From assembly GCA_038503035.1 (NCBI GenBank), contig JAVSML010018936.1:1-64000 (forward strand): 64,000 nucleotides of DNA, written 5' to 3'. Below, one piece after another: positions 10,111 to 22,604 of the stretch (position 1 is the stretch's first letter; every line of letters begins with the position of its first letter). A program made the position numbers and the translations under genes. Below the pieces are notes generated by a model that saw only the letters and a list, made by a program, of their open reading frames with translations, was not told the DNA's origin and did not search any database. Source of the DNA: Crocodylus rhombifer (taxonomy: Eukaryota; Chordata; Crocodylia; Crocodylidae).

Positions 10111-11629
10111 CTGCAGGAGCACACAAAATCCTCTGGCACCACAACCGGGGCTGGTGGAGGATGAGCAGACAGGCCTCATCCATGACTGCACCTTCATCAG
10201 CAGGTGAGGCCCCTGCCAAGGGGCCCCTTCTGCTCTGCTGCCAGTTCCAGCACCTGGGAAGAGTGCCCGACTGCAGCCGGTGTCAGACATCCTCCTGCAG
10301 CAACTGGGACCCAAGTGCTGGGCCCTGCCATCACACTTACAGCCGCGCATGTGAGGGCAGAGCCCCAGGACATGAGAGTCACAGCTGGGCCGTGGGCACG
10401 GGTCCTCTGCTCCACCCCACAGGAGAGCCAGTGGCAGAGGCTGCTGGGAAGGGCTCTCAGCTGGGCCCTGCTGCCCTCGCTGACGGCTGCAGGGCCAGGG
10501 CAGCTGTGAGGGGAGCAGAGCGGAGTCAGCTACAACAGAGCAGCCCTTCGGGGAGGCTTTGGGGCCAGCCATCGGGTTGCAACCGCACACATCCACTGCA
10601 TTCTGCTCGCTCTTGGCCACGGGCAGATTGCGCTGCTTCGCCATCAGGCTTGTCCGAGAGCCAGAGCGCAGGGCATTGGGTCCATGGACTGCTCTGTTCC
10701 CTGGCACCTTGGTTGTAGTACCTGGGAATCAGGCACATACAGAGAGAGGCTCCTGCTGCGGGATCTCAGCAGTAAGCAAGGAGAGGAGTTATCCAGCTGG
10801 CTGGGGAGGGCAGAGGGCAGGGCAGGCTAGAGCAGGATGGTGACAGCATGTCCCTGCACCAGAAGCAGGTTTCCAGGAGGGCCAAGGAATGATCCTTGAG
10901 GATCCTTCCCATCTGGCAGGGGTCAGGGAGAGTACAGAGGAGCCTATAAGGAGATCAGGCAACAAGGGCTTGTGCCAGGGGCCTGCTCAGGGCCTAGAAA
11001 TGGCACTCGTGCATGCAAAGTGGTGCAGGCTGGCCCCAGTGGCCAGGCACCTGCTCCCTGCACACATGCCTCTCCCCTCTGCCGGCAGGTGGCCCCACTC
11101 ATTGGCTGGCATCACAGTCTCCCAGTCCTGCCTGCACTAGCCCTTCACCTCAATGGCCGTGAGTCGGGGTCCCTCGGCAGAGAAGCAGGCATCACAGTGC
11201 TGTGACTACACAGGCCGCAGGGAAGAGGGTGACTACTCCAAGCGCCTGCACACCAACAACACCGCCCGTGTGATCTACACTGCCCTGCTGGTGAGTGGGC
11301 ACTGTGCCAGGGAGGTCATGGGCCCTGCTTTTTCCCAGGACAATGGAGAAGTCTGAAAGCATGGCCCCTGGCTGGCAGGTGGAACAGTTATTGCAGCGTC
11401 TGTCCTTGGAGCTGGGCCATGTGTGCCACAATTCAATTGGCGATGGGCACGCGCCGTGGCTCTTGGGCTCACACTGACTGCTCATGTGTCGCCATGTTAC
11501 GCCCCCCCCCGCTCCGTAGATGCCCATCAATGCTTCCAGTGCCCTGACTCTGGCTCACCAGCTGCTTGTGGACACAGCTGTAGCTGCCACCTTCTCTGAC
11601 ATGATGGATGTCATCTACAAGGCCCAGGC

Positions 11630-14424
11630 CAGGGTGCTTAAAAATCAATGTTTTGGGTTTTTTTAACAATAATTTAAAAAATGGATTTTTTAATTTAAAA
11701 TTGGTTTTAAAAACAATTTAAAATTCATCAATAAACTACTAAATTTCTCTCATTTAAAAAAGGCAGTTATAATTAAATATCATCACAAACATGCTAAACC
11801 TACGCTTAGAATTAATTGCTGTCATAGTCACACACATTGAGTTACCTACCAAATCAAACATGGGCACTCATTTCAATTTTTCATCTCATGAAAATAGCTC
11901 TAGTCTGTCTGTCCAGCCTAACTATCAGCTCTTGCTTCTTGAAACTTCTAGGCTTTCAGTTTCTCTTTCTCAGCACACTAAAGCGACATGTGCAAAGACA
12001 CAGGCTGGATAGGAATGTTGTTGTTTCGTGCTTACGTGACGGTGGAGCTGGGCCAAGCAAGGCAGAGGAGTTAGTTAAGACACTGTCTCAAAACAGAGAG
12101 ACAGTATAAGAAAGGACAGAGGCAGAGTAGAAAGGAACAGTGGAGTGGACTAGAAAGAAGAAGGGGAGACATAATTCAGTAGTACACACACAGCTTCCTA
12201 TATTGCTGCACACATTTGACACAGAAAAACTGTCATGGCTTCTGGGTGTAAGAGAGACCCTATCTGGGAATATTTTGAAGAATTCCTTCCCCGAGGAAAA
12301 AAGGAAAACGTGTCAAGTGGAAACGGTGCAAGAAGGACATGCAGGGCCTAGTTGCAAAAGAATGAAACATCCTAATGAAAAGTGCTTATCGGCCAGTGCC
12401 AGTGAGTTCAATGGGACTTACTCCAAAATTAAATGCACTCTAAGTGCAGTCAGTCTTTGTTTTTTTGGTCGTTTGGAATCAGATGTGCATCCTTGCTTTA
12501 AAAAAATGTAAATGATTAACTGAATAATAGAGCAAGAAGAAAATAAAAGAATGACTATTCAAAAATAATTTTTGTTTCAGGATCCCATTTATAGCATAAG
12601 AGACTTTGTCTATCTGCAACAACTTCAGAGTCATCCATTGATACTTTTAGCAGCCATGCTGCAACTAAATGCACTTCAGAAAACAAAGTACCAGTAGCAA
12701 GCAAAAGATTTCAATCGTCCAGTAAATCCACCACCGTGGATGGTTTTGTAGTAAGGAACGGCAAATACCAACAAGACACCGTAGATTAAAATATTGCTCG
12801 GTTCACTGATGTCACAATTTCTCCTTTTCGCATTGTTCACAATAAGCACTATATTGACGTGGTTGAGTGCTTACAACCAGGCTGCACTCCACTTGGTAGA
12901 GCAGACATGGGTGGAAGGTGGCTAGATACGGTGGATGAGGAGGAACTTGAACAGTGTGCAAGAAATACTGAGGGGAAATTTGCCACCTTAAGCCTTGATG
13001 GGTGGAGCAATGTACACAATGCTCCAGTAACATGGGCCTGTGTGACAACAGAAGATGGGGGTGCATATCTTTCAGAAACAAGAGATGCACCGGGAAATGC
13101 CCACACAGCAGAATGTTTAAAAGTCGTGGCAGCGAAAGCTGTAATAAACTGTGAAGAAAAATTCAACTGTCACGTGCACGGTTTTGTCACAGACGATGCT
13201 GCAAACATGGCAAAGATGAGAAGATACTTAGAAGAAGAAATGGAAGGATGCTCCTTAAGAACATATGGCTGCAGTGACCATTTAATGCATCTTTTAGCCA
13301 AAGACTTAAGTACTTCTCCAGAAATAAAAGAAAAGGTTGCTGAAGTCGCAAAATGCTTCCGTAGCAACCATTTTGCTCCAGCTTCACCAAAGAGAGCGGG
13401 AGGATCCAAACTAATTCTCCCTCAAGATGTTTGAGGGGATTCTGTGGTTGATTGTTTTGAGCGATTTATTAAGAACTGGCCTGTTCTCATCAAAATTTGT
13501 GAAGAAAACCATGATAAAATAGGTGGAAGCATCTCATCCAAAGTATCTAACATTGGATTCAAGAGTTATGTAGAAGATATGCTCAGTACACTGAAGCCTA
13601 TATCCATAGCCTTAAACAGACTTCAGAGAGATTGCTGCTGCATTGCTGATGCTGTCGAAATTTGGAAGGCACTTTAAGAGACACTGAAGAAAGAAATACA
13701 AAACCAGAAAGTTAAACTGCAGGCAATGAAGAAGCGAATGGATCAAGCACTAACTCCACCTCATTTTTTTGAGAACACGCTCAACCCCAGATATAAAGGG
13801 AGATGCCTAACTTCTGAAGAGGCTGCTGCCATGGCATGGGCATCTCAAAAATCACTCCTCAGTTATGCCAGTCAAAATACATTTCAGGGCTGGAGGGGAA
13901 CCATTTAAACAGTACCTGTTTTCTGCTGATGCTTTGAACAAAGTCACTCCCCTGAACTGGTGGAAACGATTAGCCAGGCACCTTGAAACAGAGTTCCTTC
14001 AGGTGTTAAGCCAACTTTTCACAGCAGCAGCTTCCTCTGCAGGCACCGAGAGAATATTTTCATTGTTTGGTATTATTCACTCAAAGCTGGAAAGGCAGAA
14101 AAACTCATATTCCTGTTTCAGTCTATGAATAAAAATGACAGTGGGAGTGGAGAAGATGAGATCTAGTTGCAAAAGGTTTAAGGACAGCATACATTTAGTG
14201 TTGTGATGACTTGTCTGTTAAAGTTAATAAAAATTAAAAAAAAAGTTTAAGGACAGATGTTGTAAAATGCTGTATTGAGTTTAAAATAACATGTTTTAGT
14301 GATCAGATTTGTGACATTGTTTAAGAAATATGTGAAGAAGTATCAGCGGAAATCTTTAGATCACTTCAAATCACAGTTTTCTCTTGGTGATTTAAATTGC
14401 CTTGATTTAAATCAATCCACCCTG
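11630..14424 (+). mobile_element. hAT DNA transposon, autonomous type, decayed
   Basis: Ends are CAGGGTG (left, 11630) and CACCCTG (right, 14424), with a longer imperfect terminal inverted repeat containing TTTAAAAATCAA / TGATTTAAATCAA. Flanking 8-bp target duplications are GCCCAGGC (11622-11629) and GCCCAGAC (14425-14432), 7 of 8 identical. Eight-base duplications and these ends are typical of hAT elements. The A/T-rich ends contrast with the GC-rich host sequence. Confidence 0.92.
12235..14128 (+). pseudogene. hAT transposase, broken by frameshifts and stops
   Basis: Pieces of one transposase lie in order in several frames. 12235-12405 is a BED-type zinc-finger remnant with Cys/His spacing. 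12814-13433 contains the block LSLDGWSN and FVTDDAANM typical of the hAT catalytic region (DUF659-like), followed by a stop at 13434. 13444-13676 and 13726-13907 continue the middle. 13865-14128 holds the C-terminal dimerisation domain, with SSAGTERIFSLFG close to its end. Frame changes and stops make the enzyme non-functional. The host family acts by cut-and-paste through a DDE-type nuclease; here only relics remain. Confidence 0.85.
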
Positions 14425-14639
14425 GCCCAGACGATTAAGAAATTCACTGGGTACGTTGACCAAAGCAGCCGATTCTCCCTTGCCTGCTCCTCGCTGTGGT
14501 GTGGTCCTGAGCGGTGAGCATGAGGGAAAGGAGGCCCATCCCACACACAGAAGATCCCGGGCTACAGGCTCAGCAGCAATGCCCAACACGTGGCTGTAGT
14601 AGGGGCCCCCCCATTACTCTTGCAGGACTGGGAACTGGG

Positions 14640-15120
14640 CAGAGCAGGGGCTGCAGAGGGGATTGGGGAGGAGGAGAGCCTGAGGCAAGAACAGCACGGG
14701 ACTGTAGGTCACGACTGAGGTGTCTTTGGGGTGGTGGGGAAGCAGTCCAGACCACGGGGCACAGGGAGGTGAGGGTAGGGCCTAGGGGGCATTGACAGGA
14801 GTGGGGTGTTTGTGCGAGAGGAGTGCAGGACTGGAATAGCGGGGGTCTCTGCTGGGTACAAGTGGGGCTGAGAGTTGGGAGTGAGGGGTGCCAGTGAGAA
14901 ATGCGGGGCTGTGGGTTGGGAGAGGCACTGCTGGGTACAAGTGGGGGCTGTGGGTCAGTAGTGAGGGGCATCACTGAAAAATGGGGTCCTAAGGGTTGGG
15001 CATGGCTGGGTATATCAGTGGGCTGCAGGTCGGGAGTGAGGGACACCACTGGGTACGGTGGGGGTGGGGGTGCGGGTTGGGAGTGGGGGAGACCACTGGA
15101 AAGTGTGGGGGCTGAAGCAT
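14640..15120. repeat. G-rich minisatellite, about 50-60 bp unit
   Basis: Degenerate repeats of the type GGGCTGTGGGTTGGGAGTGAG...CACTGGGTACA recur about every 50-60 bases, strongly G-biased on the plus strand. G runs of three or more recur, so G-quadruplex formation is possible. Confidence 0.65.
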
Positions 15121-15741
15121 AGAAGGATAGCAGTTATTGGGGTCGCCCGCGGCCCACTTCTCTGCCTTTATCCCTGCGCTGCTATGCCCAACTGGAAGGG
15201 CAGGAGGGCAACACCAAAACGTTTTCTTGTTGGGGGGGGTTCAAAAACATATTTTAATACTTTAATGGGTGCACAACATACTGAGCACGCATGTAAAACT
15301 AAACGCATTAATAAGCACTGGGAGGCAAACAATGACATGTAAATGCCGGCAGCTACGTCCCCTTCGATGGCGAGCGTAGCAGGATTACTGCGATTGCTAT
15401 GGTATGTACACACACCCCTTCTGCATCTCTCTCAGGCCCAGGCCCACGACCGGTTCACGTTCTTCAGAGTCAGCCCGCGATGACTACAACCGTCACCTCC
15501 GCCCCGTTCTCAACACGTTACTTCTTTTACTCCGGGAATCCCCAGCTGTCCACTAGAACTGAAGCGATGTCTCCCAGTTCTTACCGAGCAACAACGGGTT
15601 TTCATTTCATTCTCTTTCAAGAAGACCATTTCCGTGCAAGCCTTGCTAGCAGCGACACACCTGAGAAGGAGCAGCGGGCACCGCGACACCGCACGCGGCG
15701 CACGCCGGGCCTCACTGACCCCGCCCGCACGACCCTCGCAG

Positions 15742-15770
15742 CCAATCGCTGCGCTCCTCATACAGCCCAA
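15742..15770 (+). promoter_or_regulatory. CCAAT-box array, copy 4 (truncated)
   Basis: Only the last two positions survive: CCAAT at 15742 and CCAAC at 15766, 24 bases apart, preceded by GACCCCGCCC. This is the decayed 3' end of the array. Confidence 0.45.
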
Positions 15771-15826
15771 CGGGAACACGGGGGTCCTATCGCAGCCTTC
15801 ACCTGCTGCGGCCTTGCCCCGGCCGG

Positions 15827-15841
15827 ACCACAGGGGGCAGC
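15827..15841 (+). promoter_or_regulatory. CTCF-like motif
   Basis: ACCACAGGGGGCAGC, about 12 of 15 to the CTCF core, followed by ACCGAG like the sites at 2620 and 2701. It is the block II counterpart of those sites. Confidence 0.35.
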
Positions 15842-16999
15842 ACCGAGCGGCGGCTTCCTTTCCCCGCCGCGGCGCTGCTCCGCGGGCTGCAGCGCTCGGA
15901 GCGCGGAGCCGGGGGCAGCGCGGAGCCGGGTTGTCTTCGCACCGAGCGTGGCCGCACGCGACACCTGTGATACATGTACAGACGCTGGTGTGGGTTATAG
16001 GCAAGGGTGACAGATGAACGGCCCTATCACTATCGCCATGTATAGAGAGAGAGGCAGTAATAGGGCCCCTGGGTTAATTAGGATGTGTATTACACACTGT
16101 CTGCATCTCGGTGTACACGCACACATCCTTATTGGATACATCTCTGTACGGTTAAAGTTTTTCACAGTAACTATGGAGTGAATAACACCCTCACGGCAAC
16201 GCCCTGTTTTCAGTATTATACTGTTTTACCCCAAGGGTCCCGAACTCTCCCCTAGAATTGAATTGATGTCCAGCGGTGCTTTCTGAACGACAGGTTTTCA
16301 TTGGTTTTTTCTTTAAAAAGGGAAAATGTGGTGCTTTGCAAGGTGCTTCCTAGAGAGGTTTCAGCATCAGCCCAGAAGCAAACGGTGCTTCTTGGGGCCC
16401 ACGTGCTCCCCTGTAGACCACCTCACATCACGTGGAGGAGACAGGGAGGATCCCCAGGCAGCAGGCGAAGAGAAAAGGGGCACGGGGCAGAGCAGCGGTT
16501 CAAGCTTCAACACCCACCTCAGAAGACAGTCTGAAAGTCCGGCGCCCTGGGGACGCGGTCTCCCACACGACCCACCGAGGAGGCCAGAACCGCCGCCGCA
16601 GCGCTCCAGGACCGGCGGAAGCAGCACCGGGAGCGCCGGGCAATGGCAGGGTCCTGCCTCCGCACACCGGGGAGACTCCGCGCTCCCTCCTGCCGCGCTG
16701 CAGTCCGTGCTCCCCGAGGGCTGCCGTGACGCCTTCCACCGCCCGCTCTGCTTTCCGCGCCCCGCTCTGCTTTCTGCTCCCACCCTTGCAGGGCCGCACC
16801 CGCCCCCCACCCGCAGCGCCAGGCCCGTGCACTTCTGGTCCGGCGAAAACCGCTGCCCGCCGCGAGCTTCACCCTCGCCTCATGCCCCCAGGGCAGCCCC
16901 TCACGTCCCGTCCCATCCTGTTACAGCCAGACCCGTGCCTCTTCCCTCCACAGCGTTTCGCTGCCATGCCAGAGCCCACCCCCGCAGTGGTCCAGGCTC

Positions 17000-17960
17000 C
17001 CCAGTACGCAGACACTGGGTCTTGACTTGTGCGCTGGAGCCCAGAGCCGATCCCGGCAGATCCCGCCTCGGCTGGGACGAGGGTGAGTGCAGGCGACCGT
17101 GTGTGCTGGAGCAGCGGTGGGGAGAGGCGGGTCGGGGCCTGGGCCTGGGCCCCCCCCGCCCCGCGATTCCTGCTGCACCGAGTGCCAAACCACCTGCTGG
17201 GCATCCCTGCTCAGGCACTGCCAGGGCCATGGGCCAAAATCCCTCCCCGCCCTGGCCTACCAGCAGCTCCCCTTTGCACATCTCCAACAGACCTCCAGAC
17301 ACTGTGCACCTGTTGTGCTATTTGAAAGGAAAAGTCTACTGGGATTCTGCCCCCCTTCATCCTCACATGACTCCATCCACTTGAAAGAAGTTATTGGTGA
17401 TACTGGTGTAACAGGACAGAATTGGGCTCCCTCTTGTGTAGAAGAGTTCCTTCTTTGAACGCAAGATCGTCTTGTCTGCTTAGCGCAGGCGCTGAAGCCT
17501 CCCATGGGCTCTCAGCAGAGACAGAAATCCCTTTTGGCCAGATAATGGCATAGCTCAGCATCTCAGTCAAGTGCGATGACCCTGCCCCTAGACACTGCCC
17601 AGGATATTAAGAATTGACTAGTGATTTTGGGTGAATAGCCAGAGGCTTTGAAAGAGCCCGGGTTTTCAGGAAGTGTGGAAACCCCTGCAGCTGTGTGACT
17701 ATCACAGCTCTGCCAGGGGCTTGATGGTGGGCACTCAAAACCACAGGACAGTGTTGAAAGCTCTGCCCTTGCCCATGCAGTGAAGATCATGGCATGAACT
17801 TCACTATGAGAGCAAAAGCAACAGCCAGGGTAGCACAGTGAGGAGAGCAGCATTTTAACCACAGCTCCCTAGCACTGGAATAAATGCGGAGACAGCAATA
17901 GCACCGGTCCCTTCCGAGTTTACAGCTTGCACCGGTACTGTGCCCACTGGAGCTGCACTT
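17000..17960. other. No recognisable gene
   Basis: Falls from GC-rich to average composition. I see no domain, tRNA or repeat landmark. The last part (17900-17970) aligns loosely with 4960-5012 before the copy A/copy B duplication becomes clear. Confidence 0.4.
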
Positions 17961-18007
17961 GTGGGCGCAAGGAGGGGAGGCATCTTCCGTTTGGGCTTGG
18001 GCTTAAG

Positions 18008-19857
18008 ATTTCATAGATTTCATAGACATCAGGGCTGGAAGGGACCTCGGGAGATCATCGAGTCCAGCCCCCCGCCCAAAGGGCAGGAAGTCAGCTGGGG
18101 TCATAGGATCCCAGCAAGATAAGCATCCAATTTACTCTTGAAGGTGTTCAATGTAGGTGCTTGCACCACCTCCGATGACAGACTGTTACAGACCTTGGGA
18201 GCTCGGACAGTAAAGAAATTCTTCCTTATGTTCAGCCTGAAACGGTCTTGCAGGAGTTTGTGACTGTTCGACCTAGTCATCCCTTGGGCGCTCTGGTGAA
18301 CAAACGTTCCCCCAGATCCTGGTGTTCACCCCTGATAAACTTATAGGTAGCCATCAGATCACCCCTGAGCCTGTGCTTTTCCAGGCTAAAGAGTCCCATG
18401 GCTCTCAGCCTGTCATCGTAAAATCTATTTTCCTGACCTCTGATCATGCGCGTGGCTCTTCTCTGGACTCTCTCAAGCTTCTCCACATCCTTTTTGAATT
18501 GCGGGGCCCAAAACTGGACGCAGTACTCCAGCTGCAGCCTCACCAAGGCCGAGTACAAGGGGAGAATGACGTCCTGGGATTTGCTCGAGAAGCATCTATG
18601 GATGCAAGCCAGTGTTTTGGTCGCTTTACTAGCCGCAGCATCGCATTGCAGGCTCATGTTCATCTTGTGGTCAATGATGACCCCCAAGTCTCTTTCTTCT
18701 GTAGTGCTATCCAACGTAGCACTGCCGAGCCTATAAGGATCCTGCAGGTTTTTCCTCCCAAGGTGGAGAACCTTGCATTTTTCAGTGTTAAACACCATCA
18801 GGTTCTCATCTGCCCATTTGCTGAGCTTGTCCAGGTCAGCCTGGATCACCCGCCTCTCTTCTGGCGTGGATGCTTTGCCCCAAAGTTTGGTGTCATCGGC
18901 GAACTTGGCCAGTCCAGTCCTGACTCCAATGTCCACATCATTAATGAAGATGTTGAACAGTATGGGTCCAAGGACAGAGCCTCGAGGGACCCCACTGGTC
19001 ACAGGGCACCACGATGAGTGACTGCCATCAATTACAACCATCTGGGTCCGACCACGGAGCCAATTTCCCAGCCAGCGGATCGTGGTGGAGCCAAGGCCGC
19101 AACTGGGCAGTTTGGCCAAGAGGTGATCATGGGATACCAGATCAAAAGCTTTTTTGAAGTCAAGATATATGACATCAATCTCTTCTCCCTTGTCCAGGTG
19201 ATAGGTCACCTGGTAATAGAAGGAAATGAGATTGGTCAAACAAAACCTACCCGCAACAAACCCATGCTGGCTATCCCTTAGAATGTTTGCCTGGGCCAGT
19301 CCATCAAGGATGGCCTCCTTAATAAACTTTTCTAGGATCTTCCCCAGGATAGAAGTCAGGCTAATGGGCCTGTAGTTTACCGGATCCACTTTCCTCCCTT
19401 TCTTGAAGATCGGCACCACATTGGCCTTCTTCCAGTCTTCGGGCACTACACCAGAGCGCCAGGAGTTTTCAAAGATCCGTGCCAGGGGCTGGGCTATGAC
19501 GCTCGCCAGCTCCTTGAGTACCCTGGGGTGCAGATTGTCAGGGCCGGCTGACTTGAAGGTATCCAGCTTCTCAAGATGTTCCTTCACGAGGTCAGCATTT
19601 ATGGAGGGTAGGGGATCCCCATCACCCGGATCTTCCTGTCCCATAGCAGGCATGGGTGTCCCATGGGACTGATGACAGACTGATGCAAAGTACCTATTTA
19701 ATAGGTTGGCTTTTTCCTGGGCGTCAGTTGCCAGTTGACCCATCTGGTTTAGCAGGGGTCCAACATTGCCCTTGCTTTTCCTCCGACTCCCTACATATCT
19801 GAAAAAGTACTTTTTGTTGTCCTTGATGCTTGAAGCTAGTTGGAGTTCAGTTAGGCT
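18008..19857 (-). mobile_element. CR1 LINE, 5'-truncated, long open RT frame
   Basis: Minus-strand CR1. The 3' end is at 18008, where the characteristic TTCATAGA repeat and GGGCTGGAAGGGACC stretch appear on the plus strand. An uninterrupted reading frame (18277-19932, the first part lying in flanking DNA) encodes the reverse-transcriptase domain of ORF2: YRPISLTSILGK, LDFKKAFDLVSHDHLL, GVPRGSVLGPILFNIF and the catalytic FADDTKLWG, then the thumb and C-terminal region. About 550 open codons make this one of the youngest copies here. The endonuclease domain and ORF1 are missing. It sits between sequences that are contiguous in copy A (5051). Confidence 0.93.
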
Positions 19858-21342
19858 GATGCATGTCAGCCTAAACAAAGGGTAGATTTGTATCTTATAC
19901 ACCACATTAATCAGAAGCCCCTGCTCAATCAAGTGAAGTGCATTGTTGTTTCAATGGTTAAAAAATATTCATGCCCTCTCTCCAGCCAAATGGCCTGAGA
20001 AATGTGCTGCCTGTCATGGTCTTAACATGTCCCTAATATTTAAAGTGATGTTTGAAAATGAATTATATTTTCAAGAATAAAAATGAATTTAAAAAATTAT
20101 ATAATGCCCATGAGAAAATGGGTTTGTATCCCCCAGAACTCAGCAGTCCATCAGGGATGACATGGGTAGAGATGGCTGAAATGCTGTAGACATTACATTA
20201 AACAGGCCGGGAGGGGCCACAGCTGGACTTAAGGGACTCACGAAAACCTTAAGGCAACTGGGGATCGACACCGTCATTCTCCTTCTTGCAAGGTGACAAG
20301 TACATCATCCCACCGCCATGACCCAGCCCGCTAGAGAGAAAGTACCCACACCGTGCCATTAGAAATAGCAAAACTTGTATTGAAGGCATTCAGAGAAGCA
20401 GGTCTGAAACAACTGAACCAAAAAAACACCAAGAAGCTCACAAGTTTCCTGAGCATTTTATTTTTATTGGGACCAGCTTTTTTCTTTTGAGTCAAGGGAC
20501 AGCTGAACTTCAACAGATAATACCCAAGCACCACAACTTCACTGGACCTTATTTTTTAGTTGCTCAAATCAGGACTGATTTCTTACAGTGCATTAACAAT
20601 TGGAAACCGATGACTAGGCACCATGTGTTCCACATTCTTTTACCATTTGTAAATCAGAACAGTAAATATTTGTGTTCAACAAGTAAGAACACAGATCAGA
20701 TCGGCAGACAGAATGAAAATGCGTATTCCTTCAGCCAGCTCTCGGTAGGAAAGGATCATGGCCAAATCTTCTCAGTGTAGAAAAGCACCAGCCACGAGGT
20801 GAAGTTTTATATACCATTTATTATTCAACTTTGTACATCTTAGGACCACTTGTTCCTACTGGTTTGATGCTGAGCACACCAATTACCTCTAGGACCATTT
20901 GGACACAGGACGAGATCTTCGTCCCTGCGGAGCTGGAGATTAACGCTTCCAAACACCCGCAGAGCCTTAATTTACAGATACAAAGAACCTGCACCACAAA
21001 CAGCCTCAAACTGGCCCAGCAAGCTACAGCCTAAGCAAGCTACAGCCAAGCACAAACCTCCGTTTCTACACTAACGCCAAAATCCACTCAACACCCCGAC
21101 CGAGAAAACCCAAACATCTATTTTGATCAAGTGCTTAACTAGCAGAGCCAAACAACCAGCAAAACCCTTGACTGCTGCATATCAGTATGCACAACTAGCA
21201 CCTAGCATGATGCCTTGATCTCTTTGCACGCAATCAGGGCAAATCAAGGACCGAATGCACAGTGCAATTTGAAGCGTGTGGCCGCTATCTCCTAATGGGT
21301 ATTTGAAAGTGTAGTGATGCACACAACAGTCTCCATTTGTAC

Positions 21343-22604
21343 TTGTAGATTCATAGAAGTGGGGTCAGAAGGGACCTTGTAGATCTTCTAATCTGACCCC
21401 CTGCCCTGGGCAGGAGAGAAAACTGGGCTCAAATGATCCCAGCCAGGTAGACGTCAAGCTTCCTCTTAAAGCCGCCCAGGGTAGGAGCCAGCACCACTTC
21501 CCTTGGAAGCTGGTTCCAGACCCTAGCCGCCCTGACCGTGAAGTCGCGCCTCCTGATACCTAGTCTAAACCTACTCTCTAACAACTTGTGGCCGTTATTC
21601 CTTGTTACCCCGGGGGGGGGCGCTTGGGGGAACAAGGTCTCTCCCAATCCCTGCTGGTCCCCCCTAGTGAATTTACAGACGGTCACCAGGTCCCCCCTCA
21701 GCCTTCTCTTGTGGAGGCTGAACAGGTTCAGGTCCCGTCGCCTCTCCTCGTAGGGCCTGCCCTGCTGCCCCCTGACCATGCGAGTGGCCTCTGGACCCTC
21801 TCCATGCTGTCCACATCCCTCCTGAAGTGCAGTGCCCAGAACTGGACGCAGTCCTCCAGCTGCGGCCTGACCAAGATCCCTTTCTGCCATCGTGCTCCTG
21901 AGAAAGGAGTTTCCCATCTTATAAGTGCGCTGCTGGTTGCTACTGCCCACGTGCAGCACCCTGCACTTGTCAGTATTGAAACCCATCCTATTTTCATTAG
22001 CCCACCCTTGTAACCTGTCCAGATCCTGCTGTAATCTGTCCTTCCCTACTAGCATGCCCACCTCGCCCCCAAATCTTGGTGTCGTCAGCGAATTTGAACA
22101 GGGTGCTTTTGATCCCATTGTCCAAGTCGCTGATGAAGATGTTGAACAGTGAGGGCCCAAGGACCGAGCCTTGGGGAACTCCATTGCCCACATCCCTCCA
22201 ACTAGAATATGACCTGTTCACCACCACTTTCTGAGTACAACCCTTCCGCCAATCTGTGATCCATCTGACTGTGTAGGCATCAATGCCACAGTCGCTTAGT
22301 TTTTTAATGAGGATGGGGTGGGAGACGGTGTCAGAGGCCCTGCTGAAGTCCAGAAAGACTACGTTCACCGTGACACCTGCGTCCAAGGATTTTGTGACTT
22401 GATTGTAGAAGGCCACCAGGTTGGTCTGACAGGACCTGCCCCTAATGAACCCATGTTGGTTGCCCTTGAGCATCATCATCCCTGATGCTGGCCCATTGCA
22501 GATGTGCTCCTTGATGATCTTCTCAGAGTTTCCCCAGAATTGAAGATAGACTAATGGGCCTGTAGTTGCCCGGGTTGTCCCTCTTCCCTTTTTTAAAGGG
22601 ATAA
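21343..22604 (-). mobile_element. CR1 LINE fragment inside copy B
   Basis: Minus-strand CR1 with its 3' end at 21343 (GATTCATAGA, then CAGAAGGGACCTTGTAGATC). It encodes the RT core in two frames: 21997-22479 carries [48 protein letters not shown] and FADDTKIWG; 21429-22193 carries the C-terminal part. Catalytic Asp residues are retained but frameshifts separate the parts. Flanks TTTGTACTT (21332) and TAAGCAGACATTAAA (22605) are contiguous in copy A near 6395, which marks the insertion site. Confidence 0.92.

Larger units (their letters stand above)
10117..14513 (+). pseudogene. Unrecognised plus-strand gene, exon split by a hAT transposon
   Basis: I do not recognise the product. Candidate exon 1 (10117-10203) has acceptor CTGCAG and donor GTGAGG and reads GLVEDEQTGLIHDCTFIS in an open frame. 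Candidate exon 2 (about 11188-11290) ends at a GTGAGT donor and reads DYTGRREEGDYSKRLHTNN and onward. Exon 3 starts at 11520 after a C-rich tract and TAG, joins exon 2 in phase 0 and reads [18 protein letters not shown] and onward. At 11629 the exon is cut by the hAT element. The same frame resumes after the element at 14425 and reaches a possible GTGAGC donor at 14514. The phase match supports a true gene. With 2.8 kb inserted in an exon, this copy is probably dead unless the transposon is spliced out. Confidence 0.5.
15480..17000. repeat. Block II of the composite CCAAT/CTCF-like repeat
   Basis: Two partial units. The first (about 15480-15850) is internally deleted: it keeps the start of the GTTTTCATTT stretch and a truncated CCAAT array, then the CTCF-like site at 15827. 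The second (15850-16560) keeps the GTGACA, TAGAGAGAGAGGCAGTAATAG, CATCTCTGTAC, CAGAAGCAAACGGTGCT and GAGGAGACAGGGAGG landmarks in order, matching block I (2760-3330). The stretch CGCCCTGGGGACGC near 16540 matches 3307. 16600-17000 is GC-rich with no further landmark and no recognisable gene. Confidence 0.7.

Noticed and set aside
18322..19672. Plus-strand frames across the CR1 at 18008-19857
   Set aside because: Antisense shadows of the RT frame. The same applies to antisense frames in the other CR1 copies.
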